From the NCBI GenBank assembly GCA_963555705.1, contig OY743168.1, positions 22,326,139 through 22,390,138 on the forward strand: a stretch of DNA of 64,000 bases. The letters run 5' to 3'. Shown one piece after another: positions 1 through 10,204 of the stretch. The position numbers and the translations under genes are program-made. The number at the start of each line of letters is the position of its first letter. Within the stretch, counting starts at the first letter, position 1. Source of the stretch: Ligustrum vulgare (lineage: Eukaryota; Streptophyta; Magnoliopsida; Lamiales; Oleaceae). The notes beneath the pieces are model-generated. The model searched no databases. It was given only the letters and a program-made list of their open reading frames with translations, and was not told the DNA's origin.

Positions 1-330
1 TCAATGAAACTATAGAAACCTGATATGGCTGATCATCTATGCTTTTAAGAGTAAGATAACAAGAAATTACTGTCACTTTGGAATGTTAGAATTTTTTTTT
101 ATAAGACACTTTGAAATATCATAATAATATTTAATCATTCTAAGCTATTAGATAACATAATTAAGTCATGAAATGACACCAACTTCTGAAACTTCAATAG
201 GTTTGATTGAATAGTAAGCAAATGGATTTTTGGAATCAATGAATATGCACAAATTTAGTAAGTTTTATACAGATATTAAATCTAGCTAGGGGAAAATCAA
301 TAACTAATTCTATATTCTCCCCTGCACTCA
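1..330. other. AT-rich sequence, no gene seen
   Basis: No open frame with coding character, RNA gene or bounded repeat is visible here. It is ordinary AT-rich intergenic DNA. Confidence 0.6.
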
Positions 331-337
331 AACACTT

Positions 338-434
338 CAGTAATGATATTTTGGATCAGTAATGATATTTTGAACAAGACAATTGTAATGAAATTTTGGA
401 TCAGTAATGATATGTTGGATCGGTAATGATATTT
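338..434. repeat. Short tandem repeat, about 19-20 bp unit
   Basis: Four imperfect copies of a unit resembling cagtaatgatattttggat are seen. The second and third are separated by a 26-bp variant spacer. A long A/G-rich stretch (about 475-715) follows and produces meaningless open frames rich in Lys or Phe. Confidence 0.7.
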
Positions 435-786
435 CTAATAACCTGTGAAGATAATAACGAAATCGATTAAAAGAGAGGGAAAAAAAAAACCAACAACATA
501 AAACAAAGGAGTAAAAAAAAACGAGAAGAACATAAAGGAACTCAACCACAAAAGACTCAATGAAATCGGGAAAAGAAGGAAGAAAAGGAAAAAAGAAGTA
601 CAGAAAACGGAAAAACTTAAAAAAAAAAAAAAAAAACCCAGAAGAACAACATGAACAAAAAAAAAACATTAACCATGAGGAAAAAAGAAAACCACCAAAA
701 AAAAAAAAATGAAATCGGACGACCAACTATTACCTTTCAATCGATCTCCAACCGAAGTTCATCGACGACCATCTACAGTAGAGGAG

Positions 787-1150
787 ACGCAAACCCTAGG
801 AAATCTTTATTTCTGGAACACAGAGGCGCTGGAAGAGTCGAACACCATGAGAAAAAAAGAAAACGACCAAAAAAAACTATGAAATCGAACAAGAAACACT
901 ACCTTTCGGTCAATTTCCACCAAAAATTCGTCGATGAACATCCACAGTCGAAGAGGCGCAAACCCTAGGAAATCTTTATTTCTGGAACACAGAGGCGCTG
1001 GAAGAGTCGAACGCCATGAGAAAAAAAGAAAACGAACAAAAAAAACTATGAAATCGAACAAGAAACACTACCTTTCGGTCGATTTCCACCAAGAATTCGT
1101 CGATGAACATCCACAGTCGAAGAGGCGCAAACCCTAGAAATTGTTGGTTC
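787..1150. repeat. Tandem repeat with a 169-bp period
   Basis: The marker aaaccctag occurs at 791, 960 and 1129, exactly 169 bp apart, and the sequence between the markers repeats closely. The last unit is cut short after about 45 bp. A more diverged unit may precede it (about 650-790). Open frames on both strands through the array (up to 105 codons) repeat because the DNA repeats. They are Lys/Arg-rich on one strand and Phe-rich on the other, so I do not call them genes. Confidence 0.85.
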
Positions 1151-1548
1151 TGGAACACAGCCGCTGGAGTCGAAGGAATGGTGAAAGGAATATAGTGAGA
1201 TATATAATATTGAGAAAGCGTATGTATGTATTATTGAACTGATGAGAAGCGTAAACTCTACAGCAACTAAAAGCGCTTTTCTGCCTAATGAACAGTGATA
1301 TATTGTAGTGCAATTTATATATAATAGTGAATAGTGATATATATAAAAGAATGAATCTTCAATTCACACTATTCATCCACTTCAATTTCAATTAAATTGG
1401 TACTATTCATCCAATATAATTACAATTAAATACAATTTATCCAATTTACGCACTATTCCAATTTCAATTAAACACTATTTATCCAATTAATTCATCTAAT
1501 CCAATTGCAATTAAATTGACACTATTCATCAAAATCAATTGCAATTAA

Positions 1549-1714
1549 GCCTCTGTTTGGCAACTTATTATAATTACTCATTATAATTTACACAATTTCT
1601 CAAACCACTTTTTAATCATACATATTTTCTCTCTTCAATTTTCAACCACAAAATTTACCTTGAAATCCAAAATAAATGGCGGCGACTCATTATAATGAGC
1701 CGCCGAACAGAGGC
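1549..1714. mobile_element. Tourist-like MITE (PIF/Harbinger type)
   Basis: The left end gcctctgtttggcaactta is mirrored by the right end gagccgccgaacagaggc as a terminal inverted repeat that extends into the interior. TAA lies directly outside both ends, the usual target duplication of PIF/Harbinger-derived MITEs. Similar elements recur many times in this window, with TTA or TAA at the best-preserved borders. Confidence 0.8.
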
Positions 1715-1933
1715 TAAACATTATTCATCTAATTTAGACACAATTTCAATTGCAATTAAACGCAATTCACCCAATTTAGGCATTATTCATCCGAATAAAC
1801 ACTATATGCGGGCAACAATTGACATTATTCATCTAATCCAAATTCATCCAATCCAATTACAATTAAATATTATTCATCCAATTTAGGCACTATTTCAATT
1901 GCAATTAAATACTATTCATCAAATTTATCTAAC

Positions 1934-3515
1934 TCTCTCTATATATAAAAGATTCAAAACCTCAATTGACATTATTCATTCAATTTCATTGACACTATTC
2001 GAGTTAATAATCCAAAAGGTCATTGAACTTTTTCAAAGGTTTCCACCAAGTCACTGAACTTTCAAAATCACCCCATTAATCATTGAACTTTCTCAAAGGT
2101 TTCATCCAGGTCACTGAACTTTAAAAATCACCCTATTAATCACTGAACTTTGAAAATGTCACCCCATTAGTCATGCCAAATGTGAAATTTCAGTGATGGA
2201 TGGGGTGGTATTTTCAAAGTTAAGTGATTAATGAGGTGATTTTTAAAGTTCAGTGACCTGATGGAAATCTTTAAGAAAGTTTAGTAATTAATGGAGTGAT
2301 TTTTAAAGTTTAGTGACCTTGTGGAAACCTTTGGGAAAGTTTAGTGGCCTTTTGGATTATTAATTCACACTATTCATTCAATTTCAATTAAACACTATTC
2401 ATTCAATTTAACTATTCATCCAATTAAAATTAAACATTATTCATCCAATTGTAATTAAACACTATTCATTATTCATCCAATTGCAATTAAACATTATTCA
2501 TCCAATTAAAATTAAAAACTATTCATCCAATTTAGGCACTATTTATAGCAATATTCATCTAATTCCAATTAAACACTATTCATCCAATTAAACACTATAT
2601 GCATGCAACAATTGGATGCACTATTATTCATCCAGTTGCAATTAAACACTATTCATCCAATTTAAGCATTATTTCAATTGCAATTAAATACTATTCATCT
2701 AATTTAGACACTATTCATCCAATTAAATACTATGCGAGCAAATTGCTCGAATTTTTCATCAATTTAGGCACTATTCATCCAATTAAATACTATGTGGACA
2801 ACAATTGGATGCACTACTCATCCAATTAAACAATATGCGGGCAAATAGCTAAAATTTCCCATCAATTTAGGCATTATTCATCCAATTAAATACTATGCGA
2901 GCAACAATTGGATTTAATGCACTATTCGGTCACCTGTCCAAAGATTACCTTGGACATCTTTATGGAGACCTTTTCATGTTCTTATTTTTATTATTTTGTG
3001 TTACTTATTTTTTTTCGTTAAGTTAATTATAAGAGTTCAAATAAAGTCGTAATAGCAATATCTTAATATTGATGTGAAGTTTTCGCACAATACTTTGTTA
3101 CATTATTTTTTAATTACTAAACTGTAGCAAAAATTGTAGTCATTTAAAATGTACCATTACCATTTTATTTCATCTTTCATTAATTTTTTCTTTCGTTCTC
3201 CTTTTTGGTTTGTTCCAAGTTATATGTTACTTTCCTTATTGAGATTATATTAATATCTTAATTTTTTAATATACCCTTATTTAATATGCATTGTTATCAA
3301 CACATGTGAACTACTTATTATTTAATGTAGGAGTATATTAGATAAAATGTAAGAAAATTTATAGTTCCAATATACAATAATTATATTTTCTTAATCCGTG
3401 TAAAAATAGAAATAAGTCTATCTTTATAGGATAGGGCAAACAAGGAATCATTATTCGTAACTTCTCTGATAGGAAAATACTGACAATATGTGTGCAACGC
3501 ACGCACAAAAACTAG
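1934..3515 (+). mobile_element. Helitron-like element, 3' end clear, 5' end tentative
   Basis: The 3' terminus at 3515 reads CTAG followed by host T. Just upstream is a GC-rich dyad (gtgtgcaacgcacgcac), as expected for Helitron ends. A candidate 5' end is the CT-rich run leading into tatatataaaag at about 1934-1950, but a similar sequence near 1338 is an alternative. There is no RepHel coding sequence, so the element would be non-autonomous. Confidence 0.5.
2004..2363. mobile_element. Foldback (near-palindromic) element of about 360 bp
   Basis: The element starts with ttaataatccaaaaggt and ends with the reverse complement accttttggattattaa in slightly diverged form. The two arms pair over most of their length around a short centre near 2175. 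Each arm contains two to three subrepeats of about 45 bp, of the type ggtcactgaacttt followed by aaaatcacccc. It sits inside the minisatellite field. A clear target duplication is not seen. A foldback or Mutator-like non-autonomous DNA transposon is likely. Confidence 0.75.
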
Positions 3516-3991
3516 TAATAAGAAAAAAGTTTATAGAACTTAGTTGAAAATCTTATCTTATCTTAATATCTTAATCTTAATCTTAATATTTATTTATATA
3601 TTAAAGTAGAATAGTCGTCACAAAAATTCACAGATAATTTCCCGCCAAACTGACATTCTAAATCTGGAAATTTTTGAAAAAAAAAAATATTGCATTAAAT
3701 ATTTTAACAAATATTATGGTACATGTGTCATTAATGACACATTAGCATTGACATCCGCACTATGTTATTAATGACATCGACATATTACTTTTTTAATGTA
3801 TAAACTATTTTTTATAATAACTATTATTTTTTTATATAATTACTGTATTATTTTGAAATCGAAAATCTCAATGAGAATCTATTCATATATAATAATAGGA
3901 TAACTGTCACCATTTTACACACATACTTTTCGCCCAAAATTCTTTCTAAATTAGAAAAGTTTTGCAAAAAAAAAAAACAAGTATTAAATGT

Positions 3992-3993
<2 letters not shown>

Positions 3994-4037
<44 letters not shown>

Positions 4038-4072
4038 CATCTTAATCTTAATCTTAATCTTAATCTTAATAT
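3994..4072. repeat. Microsatellites (taa)n and (ttaatc)n
   Basis: About 14 taa triplets run directly into six copies of a ttaatc hexamer. A shorter version of the hexamer array occurs at about 3553-3590, just before another Helitron-like start. Confidence 0.9.
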
Positions 4073-4424
4073 CCTTATTATTATAATATATTAATTAAAG
4101 TAGAATAGCCGTCACAAAAATTCGCACATAGTTTCCGGCCAAAATAACTTTTTAAATTTGAATTTTTTTGTAAAAAACTATAGTATTAAATATTTTAGCA
4201 CATATTATGGTACACGTGCATTAATGATATTAGCATTGACATTCGCACTATGCTATTAATGACATCATGTGTTATTTGTTAAATGGATAAAATATTTTTT
4301 TAATAATTATTTTTTTTGATAATTATTGTATTATTTTGAAATCGAAAAATATTTAATATATATGTCAAATCGAAAATCTCAATGAAAAGTTTAATTCAAG
4401 CTTATAAAGGAGAGCAAACTAGGA

Positions 4425-4735
4425 ATGTCAACGAGCCGAAGATCAAGACTTGAGCTTGGCTCGAGCTTTTTTTGCCCAAGTTGAGTCGAGCCAAAGTTCG
4501 TTCCCAAATATAAGGCTCGACTCGAGCTTTAGGCTCTAGCTTTTTCGAGTCGAGCCGATCTCGAGATTTTAAATTTTTTGTTTTAATAACAAAAATCCAT
4601 AAAAATTTTATTCAAAAATGTATATATATAGCAAATTGAGTCGAGCTGGTGGTCAAAATTCATGGCTCAAGCTCCCATCGAGCTTTTTGAGCAGACTATT
4701 TTTTTCTCGAGTCGAGCCGAGCTAAAGCCCGTCTT
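4425..4735. repeat. GAGC/GCTC-rich dispersed repeat
   Basis: A stretch of about 310 bp is dense in cgagc/gctcg words, such as ttggctcgagctttttt and gagtcgagccgagctaa. The left and right parts can pair with each other. It stands out from the AT-rich surroundings and is probably a separate insertion or internally repetitive module of unknown class. Confidence 0.5.
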
Positions 4736-6714
4736 TCAAATTAAAATAAATAATAACTATACGAATTTTTAAGGCAAATCCAATTAAATTTGGTTAATTT
4801 TACAAATTAAGATTTCTTCAATTCATTTATCATTTTCACATTATTTTTATTTATTTACTTATTTGATTCATTTTTTTTATTTTTCATTATAAATTTAAAT
4901 AACTAAAATATATTACATATTTTAACAATTAGTTCATATAATTTCTATTAAACAATTTATCAATCAGTAATTTTTATTAAAATAATAATGTAACAATATG
5001 AATAAAGAAATTGTCAGTATGAAGAAAGAAGAATCATTCAATTAATGTAACAATATTTATTAACATTAATGATTATTTTTTAGAAAAACATTTGAAATTA
5101 ATAATTAATACTTAAAAAATCAAATTATACCAAAAAAGTCTATCCTACACATCTTTATGGGAAGAATATGAAGAAAAATAATATATGAAAAGAAAAGCGT
5201 CGATCTTAAGGAGAATACGTAAGTTGAATTTTGCACATGTATTGTATGAGCCTAATTTTGTAGTTCAAACGTTTTTTAAAAAAGAAATTTCATTTATTGA
5301 ACGTTAATTCCAGAAATGAAGTTGATATGTTTACGGTACCATCTCTAAAATACTTAATTCATTATCAATTTTCCCATAAAGATGATAAAATAATTCAACG
5401 GTTCACATGTCATTTTAGGAAATTTTTATTTTTATCAATTTATTTTAACACATTAAATAGGAAAGTTCAATTAATACATGTAGAAAATGATTTATGGAAA
5501 AAAATATTTATAAAAAGTCAAATTATAGATTTTTTTTTCTTTCAAGTAATTATTGCATTATTTTGAAGTCGAAAAATATGCAATATATGTGTCAAATCCA
5601 AGATCTCAACGAAAAGTTTAATACAAGTTAAGAAATGAGAGCAAAATCTAAACATATCTTTCGTAAAATCGTCTTAAATACTAAATATAAAAGTTTTACT
5701 TATACTTTTTACTTTTTCCAACATCCAGTCTTTTTAATTTATCTCATTTAAGTTAAAATCATTTCTTACCTAAATACAATTTGACCTAAATGGTTAATTT
5801 TGAATCTTTTAATTGAAAGAAATAATAGATATTCAATATTTCTAGATAAATTCAATTAAATCATTTAATTTTCTACAACTTTAGGTTCTGATAAATTCAT
5901 CGGTTCAATTTGTAAAATAGAAGGTGTTAGCAAACTCAACTATCTATCTATATCTATCCACATATCCATATATATTATATAATAATAGGATAAACGTAAT
6001 CAGTTTACGCACATAGTTTCCCACCCATTTTCACCTACCATTTTTGGAAATTTCTTATTTTTATCAATTTATATCAATACATGAATTAGGAATGTTTAAT
6101 TAATGAATATGGTAAATGATTTATGGATTTGTGAAAAAAAAATATATAAGACCGCTTATAAATTTATCACGTGTGAGTTTAACAAATTGCAATATTTAAT
6201 TTAACTCTTAGCATTTTTTATTTTTTAAGATGTTTGGTAAATTTTGTTCGTAATGTATTTGCTTTTTTACATGTAATGAAGTGAAATATTTGCTTAATAT
6301 ATTTAAATATCAATTATTACATTGAGATAGTTGGTAAAAATTCTTAGAGTGCTATACGGGAAGTCGATATATTAATTCTGTAAATATCTATTAACTTCTT
6401 CCATTTAAAAATTTTAAACATTTCAACTTTTAGAAATAAAAAAACCGCAAACTCGACTTCAGTCATCAAATCAAAATTTTAAAGTACAGAATAAGTCATA
6501 TGTCCATATCTTACTTTTCCTAAATAGACTAAGAAAATTAGAGATTGAACAGTTAGGTGTTAAAAAAATATGCAAGTCGCAATTTTATGTTTTACTTTTT
6601 TTATTATTATTTTTCATTATATATGAATGCACAATTTATTTATTTAAGGCATTTTATTTTTACAACTTATTCAATAAATAATTGTCAATTATATCTTCTG
6701 TCCATCACACGGGT

Positions 6715-6785
6715 GCGACTCCTCCTCCTCCTACTGCTACAACAGCAGCAGTAGTAATAGTAGTAGTAGTAGTAGCAGTAGTTTA
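6715..6785. repeat. Triplet-repeat palindrome (ctc/cta then gca/gta)
   Basis: Several ctc triplets and cta/ctg triplets are followed by cagcagcag and a run of tag triplets. The two halves can form a hairpin around gctacaacagcagc. It lies just after a Helitron-3'-like sequence (cacacgggtgcgact). Confidence 0.65.
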
Positions 6786-8954
6786 AGGTTAAAATGTATA
6801 ATTATGTTATAGTTATAAAATTTGAATTAATAAAATTAAAATCATAATCATATAAGAATTTAAATATTGATAAAATTACAATTTAAAAAATTTAAAAACG
6901 TATTTGAACTAAATAAATAAATATTGCAAAATATAGTAAATACCTGTTTTTTTTATGCTTATAGGTTTATTCATATTTTTGATAATTATACTATTATTTT
7001 GAAAATTGGAAAACATGGATTATGGGTGTCAAATCGAAAATCTCAACAAAAACTTTTATACTAACTCACAAGTTAAAGTCAACTGTAAACACATCGTCTC
7101 TAAAATTACATCAAATATTAAATGTAAGGATATTTTTGATTGCCTTACTTTTGCCTAGAAAATGTCACATCATGAAAAATATTTTTCACATTTTGTATTT
7201 GTTTGATTGGAAATTTGACTTAAAAAATATTTTCTATGGTACAACCAGTTGAAGAATACTTTAGCCATTTGCCTTGAAAATGTTTTCTTACTTATTTGAT
7301 GAGAAATCATTTTTCACCTTATAAGTCAAACACAGCTTAAAAGTGTTATTTTTACAGATGTGATAAAATAAAAAAATGGAATCGATATTTTTGCAGATGG
7401 TGATTTAGAATCTATAGTTGTCGATTCATTTTATGGTACACTTATACTTAAAGATATATACACTTATCTTCCTAAAAGCTTTTGAGATATGTTTATTACT
7501 TTTTATATATTGTTGTATTTTTGTAACTACGTTTTTTATAAATTTCAATGAATTGAGATTATATTTAGTTTAATTGTTAATTACTTTGGTTAAATACAAT
7601 TTAAAAAAAGTTTTTAGGGACTTTAGAAAGTCACTGATGAAAGATAGCTATATAACTATTTCACAAAATTAAAATGCTAAATATTTTGATTATTTGATCT
7701 TTACGTGCTTATATTTAAATATTTTTTTTACTTACAAGTATGAAAAGTAATTGATAATAAATGTAACTAACCCCGTCTGATTCAAAACTGTCTTTCAAAT
7801 TTAATCGAAGATAATTTCCTCTAATTTACTCATATGTAATGAAAATCAATAAAAATCAAGGTCAATCGCTTTCAAAATTCGGCTTTTTTTTATAAAAAAA
7901 AAAAATCAGTATTCAGCCAGAGTCAACTATATGTTGTGGTTTCAAGAATTACAAAATGCAAGGGTTTAAAAATCTTGATCTGCGACAAGAATGACAATCA
8001 AAGTAATTCAACGACAAACGTTGTATTCAAGGAAGTATTCCATAATTTGTAATCGCGTATTTGTTTTTCATTTCATTTTTTAAAATTCTAAAGAATAACA
8101 TTCAGTTTCTAAGTGAAGTCTTTTTAAATATCTACATATTTTTCCTCTAATATGAACATAAATATAGTCCTACTTATAAAATATTAATATTATTATTGCA
8201 CGGGTGAAATGCTAGTTTTAATTCAAGATGACAAGTTACACCAAACATTAAACATATTGTCAGTAAAATTGTTTCAAAGATTAAAGGTAAAAAATTTATT
8301 TTATATATATATTTACTTTTCTTCAATATTTCATTCATTATAAATTATATTATTTATGTCCTATAATACTATCAATGATTTGTTAATTAAATTCAATTTA
8401 GTCATAGATGATTAATTTCAGTTCGAGTTCTTTTGTTATCAAATAAAAACAAATAATAAATATACGAGTTTTCGAAATAAATTAAATTAGGTTGTGTTAC
8501 ACCTTACAACTTAAGATTTCGATCAATTTATTCATCGTCTTGACATTATATTTTTATTTATTTATTGATTATGTTCATTGTCTACTTTTTATTATAAACT
8601 TGAATAACTACAATATGCAGAATATATATTATAGATTTTAACAAATAGTTATACAATTTTTATTAAACAATTGAATGGTGATAAATTTTTATAAAAATAT
8701 TAAAACAATAATGTAATAATATTAATAAAGAAATTGCTAATATAAAGAAATAAAAACAAATTCACGTGGAAAAATACTTCAAATTAATAATTAATGCTCA
8801 ATAAATCAAAATATACCAAAAAAATTCTTTCTTACGTCTCTTTTTGGTAAGAATAATATATAAAAAGAAAAGCGTTGGTCCTAAGGAGAATATGTAAGTT
8901 GAGTTTTTCACGTGTATTGTATGTAGTTCAAAAACTTTTTAAAAAGAAAATCTT

Positions 8955-9349
8955 AGGGGTCGTTCTCTTTATATTTCGATTTTGAATTTTGAGTTTTGGA
9001 TTTTGTTTTGGATTTTAGATTTTGGTTGTTTGTTTTGAGATTGCTGAAGTTCTCTTTATAATTTTGGAAAACTGTTTTAAAAAATAGAAAACTGAAAAAT
9101 GCGTTTACTTTGTAATTTTCTAATATATTTATTTTGTGATATTTTATATATAAAAAATGGTTGATTTGTTGAATTACATTAATTTTAATGTCAATAAATC
9201 AATTAGTTCTCTATGTCAATAAATTCATCATTAATATTGTTTCAGCTAAACAAAAATTCAACCTCATACCAACAAAATCTTAACATGAATTTATATATAA
9301 TGGCAAAATAATATAAGAACTTCAAGTGAAGTATGTGTCTCACATTTAC

Positions 9350-9381
<32 letters not shown>

Positions 9382-9941
9382 ACATGAATCTATATATAAT
9401 TGCAAAATAACATAAGAACTTCAAGTGAAGAAAGTGTATCACATTTAAAAAAAAAAAATTAACATGGATCTATATATAATGGCAAAATAATATAAGAACT
9501 TCAAGTGAAAGTAGTGTCTCAAATTTAAAAAAAAAAAAGATAAAAAATTTACACAAAAAAAAAAAAAAATCTTAACACGGATCTGTATATAATGGCAAAA
9601 TAACATAAGAACTTCAAGTGAAAGAAGTGTCTCACATTTAAAAAAAAAAAAAAAAAAACTTAACATGGATCTATATATAATGGCAAAATAATATAAGAAC
9701 TTCAAGTGAAAGTAGTGCCTTATGTTAAAAAAAAAAAAAAAAAAAAAAAAGGTCCAAAACGCGCGTTTTGAACTTTTTAATACAAAATATCCAAAACGCA
9801 ATAAACTCGTTTTGAGTTTTCTTTGTATTTTTTTTTTTTTTTTAGAACGCATTTCTGAAAATGGGCATATTGAACGCGTTTTCGATATTTCCAAAAATTG
9901 AAAACTCAAAACGGGCTGAAAAGAGTAAAGAGAACAAGACT
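8955..9941. mobile_element. Inserted element with short inverted ends and an internal array
   Basis: The ends gtcgttctcttta and, inverted, gtcttgttctcttta delimit about 990 bp. Both inner flanks are rich in gttttgagtttt-type sequence. The centre holds five tandem units spaced by poly(A). A related, array-free sequence is at about 28800-29020. The superfamily is not identified and the target duplication is unclear. Confidence 0.5.
9281..9735. repeat. Five tandem units separated by poly(A) runs
   Basis: The unit begins taacatggatctatatataa and continues with aataagaacttcaagtgaa and gtgtctcacattt. It then ends in 8-30 A residues. Copies start at 9281, 9380, 9460, 9573 and 9661. Spacing varies from 80 to 113 bp because the A tract length varies. 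The reverse strand gives a Phe-rich open frame of 183 codons that is not a gene. Confidence 0.85.
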
Positions 9942-10204
9942 TTTTTTTATTGAAAGTTGAATCCAAAAATCGAGTTGATATGTTTGTGGTACACACGTTA
10001 AAATACTTAATTCATGAACGTTTCCTCGCAAAAATGGTAAAACAATTCATTGGTCTGCAATTTTATTAAAATAATAATTATATGTCATAAAAATGGTAAA
10101 CTTTTCTCTTTATTCTTTTTAAACACACATTTATCAATAAAATGTTATTAAACATAAAAATAATTTATATTATTCTTTCGTACAACGCACGAGTGTGATA
10201 CTAG

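Larger units (their letters stand above)
1300..2960. repeat. Minisatellite-like field built on an actattcatccaatt motif
   Basis: Dozens of degenerate copies of a roughly 20-30 bp unit alternate actattcatccaattt with caattaaac. The array is interrupted by a Tourist-like MITE (1549-1714) and a foldback element (2004-2363). A Helitron-like 3' end lies downstream at 3515, so the array may be internal filler of such an element. Confidence 0.75.
3516..8215 (+). mobile_element. Nest of non-autonomous Helitron-like fragments
   Basis: Several related 5'-type starts (tatata, then an A-rich run, then gtcac, then cgcacatagtttcc) appear near 3595, 3885, 4085 and 5975. A 3'-type end (tgcacgggtgaaatg before CTAG|T) closes at 8215. 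Bodies share stretches such as tgttattaatgacatc and caaatcgaaaatctcaa. No replicase or helicase gene is visible, and the open frames of 60-90 codons are AT-rich noise. No host gene is seen in this stretch. Confidence 0.5.
8216..10204 (+). mobile_element. Second Helitron-like copy with a large inserted element
   Basis: The body from about 8445 resembles 4740-5560 of the preceding copy. It closes at 10204 with a dyad-bearing end (tacaacgcacgagtgtgata before CTAG|T). A roughly 990-bp insertion (about 8955-9941) interrupts it, and the corresponding uninterrupted sequence is visible near 5285. No coding capacity is seen. Confidence 0.5.

Noticed and set aside
337..1158. Several open frames on both strands of the A-rich and 169-bp repeat region
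   Set aside because: They are composed of Phe or Lys/Arg runs caused by poly(A) and tandem repeats, and show no domain or splice structure.
9242..9996. Phe-rich minus-strand open frames up to 183 codons
   Set aside because: They are translations of the poly(A)-spaced tandem array, and the sequence is repetitive DNA.
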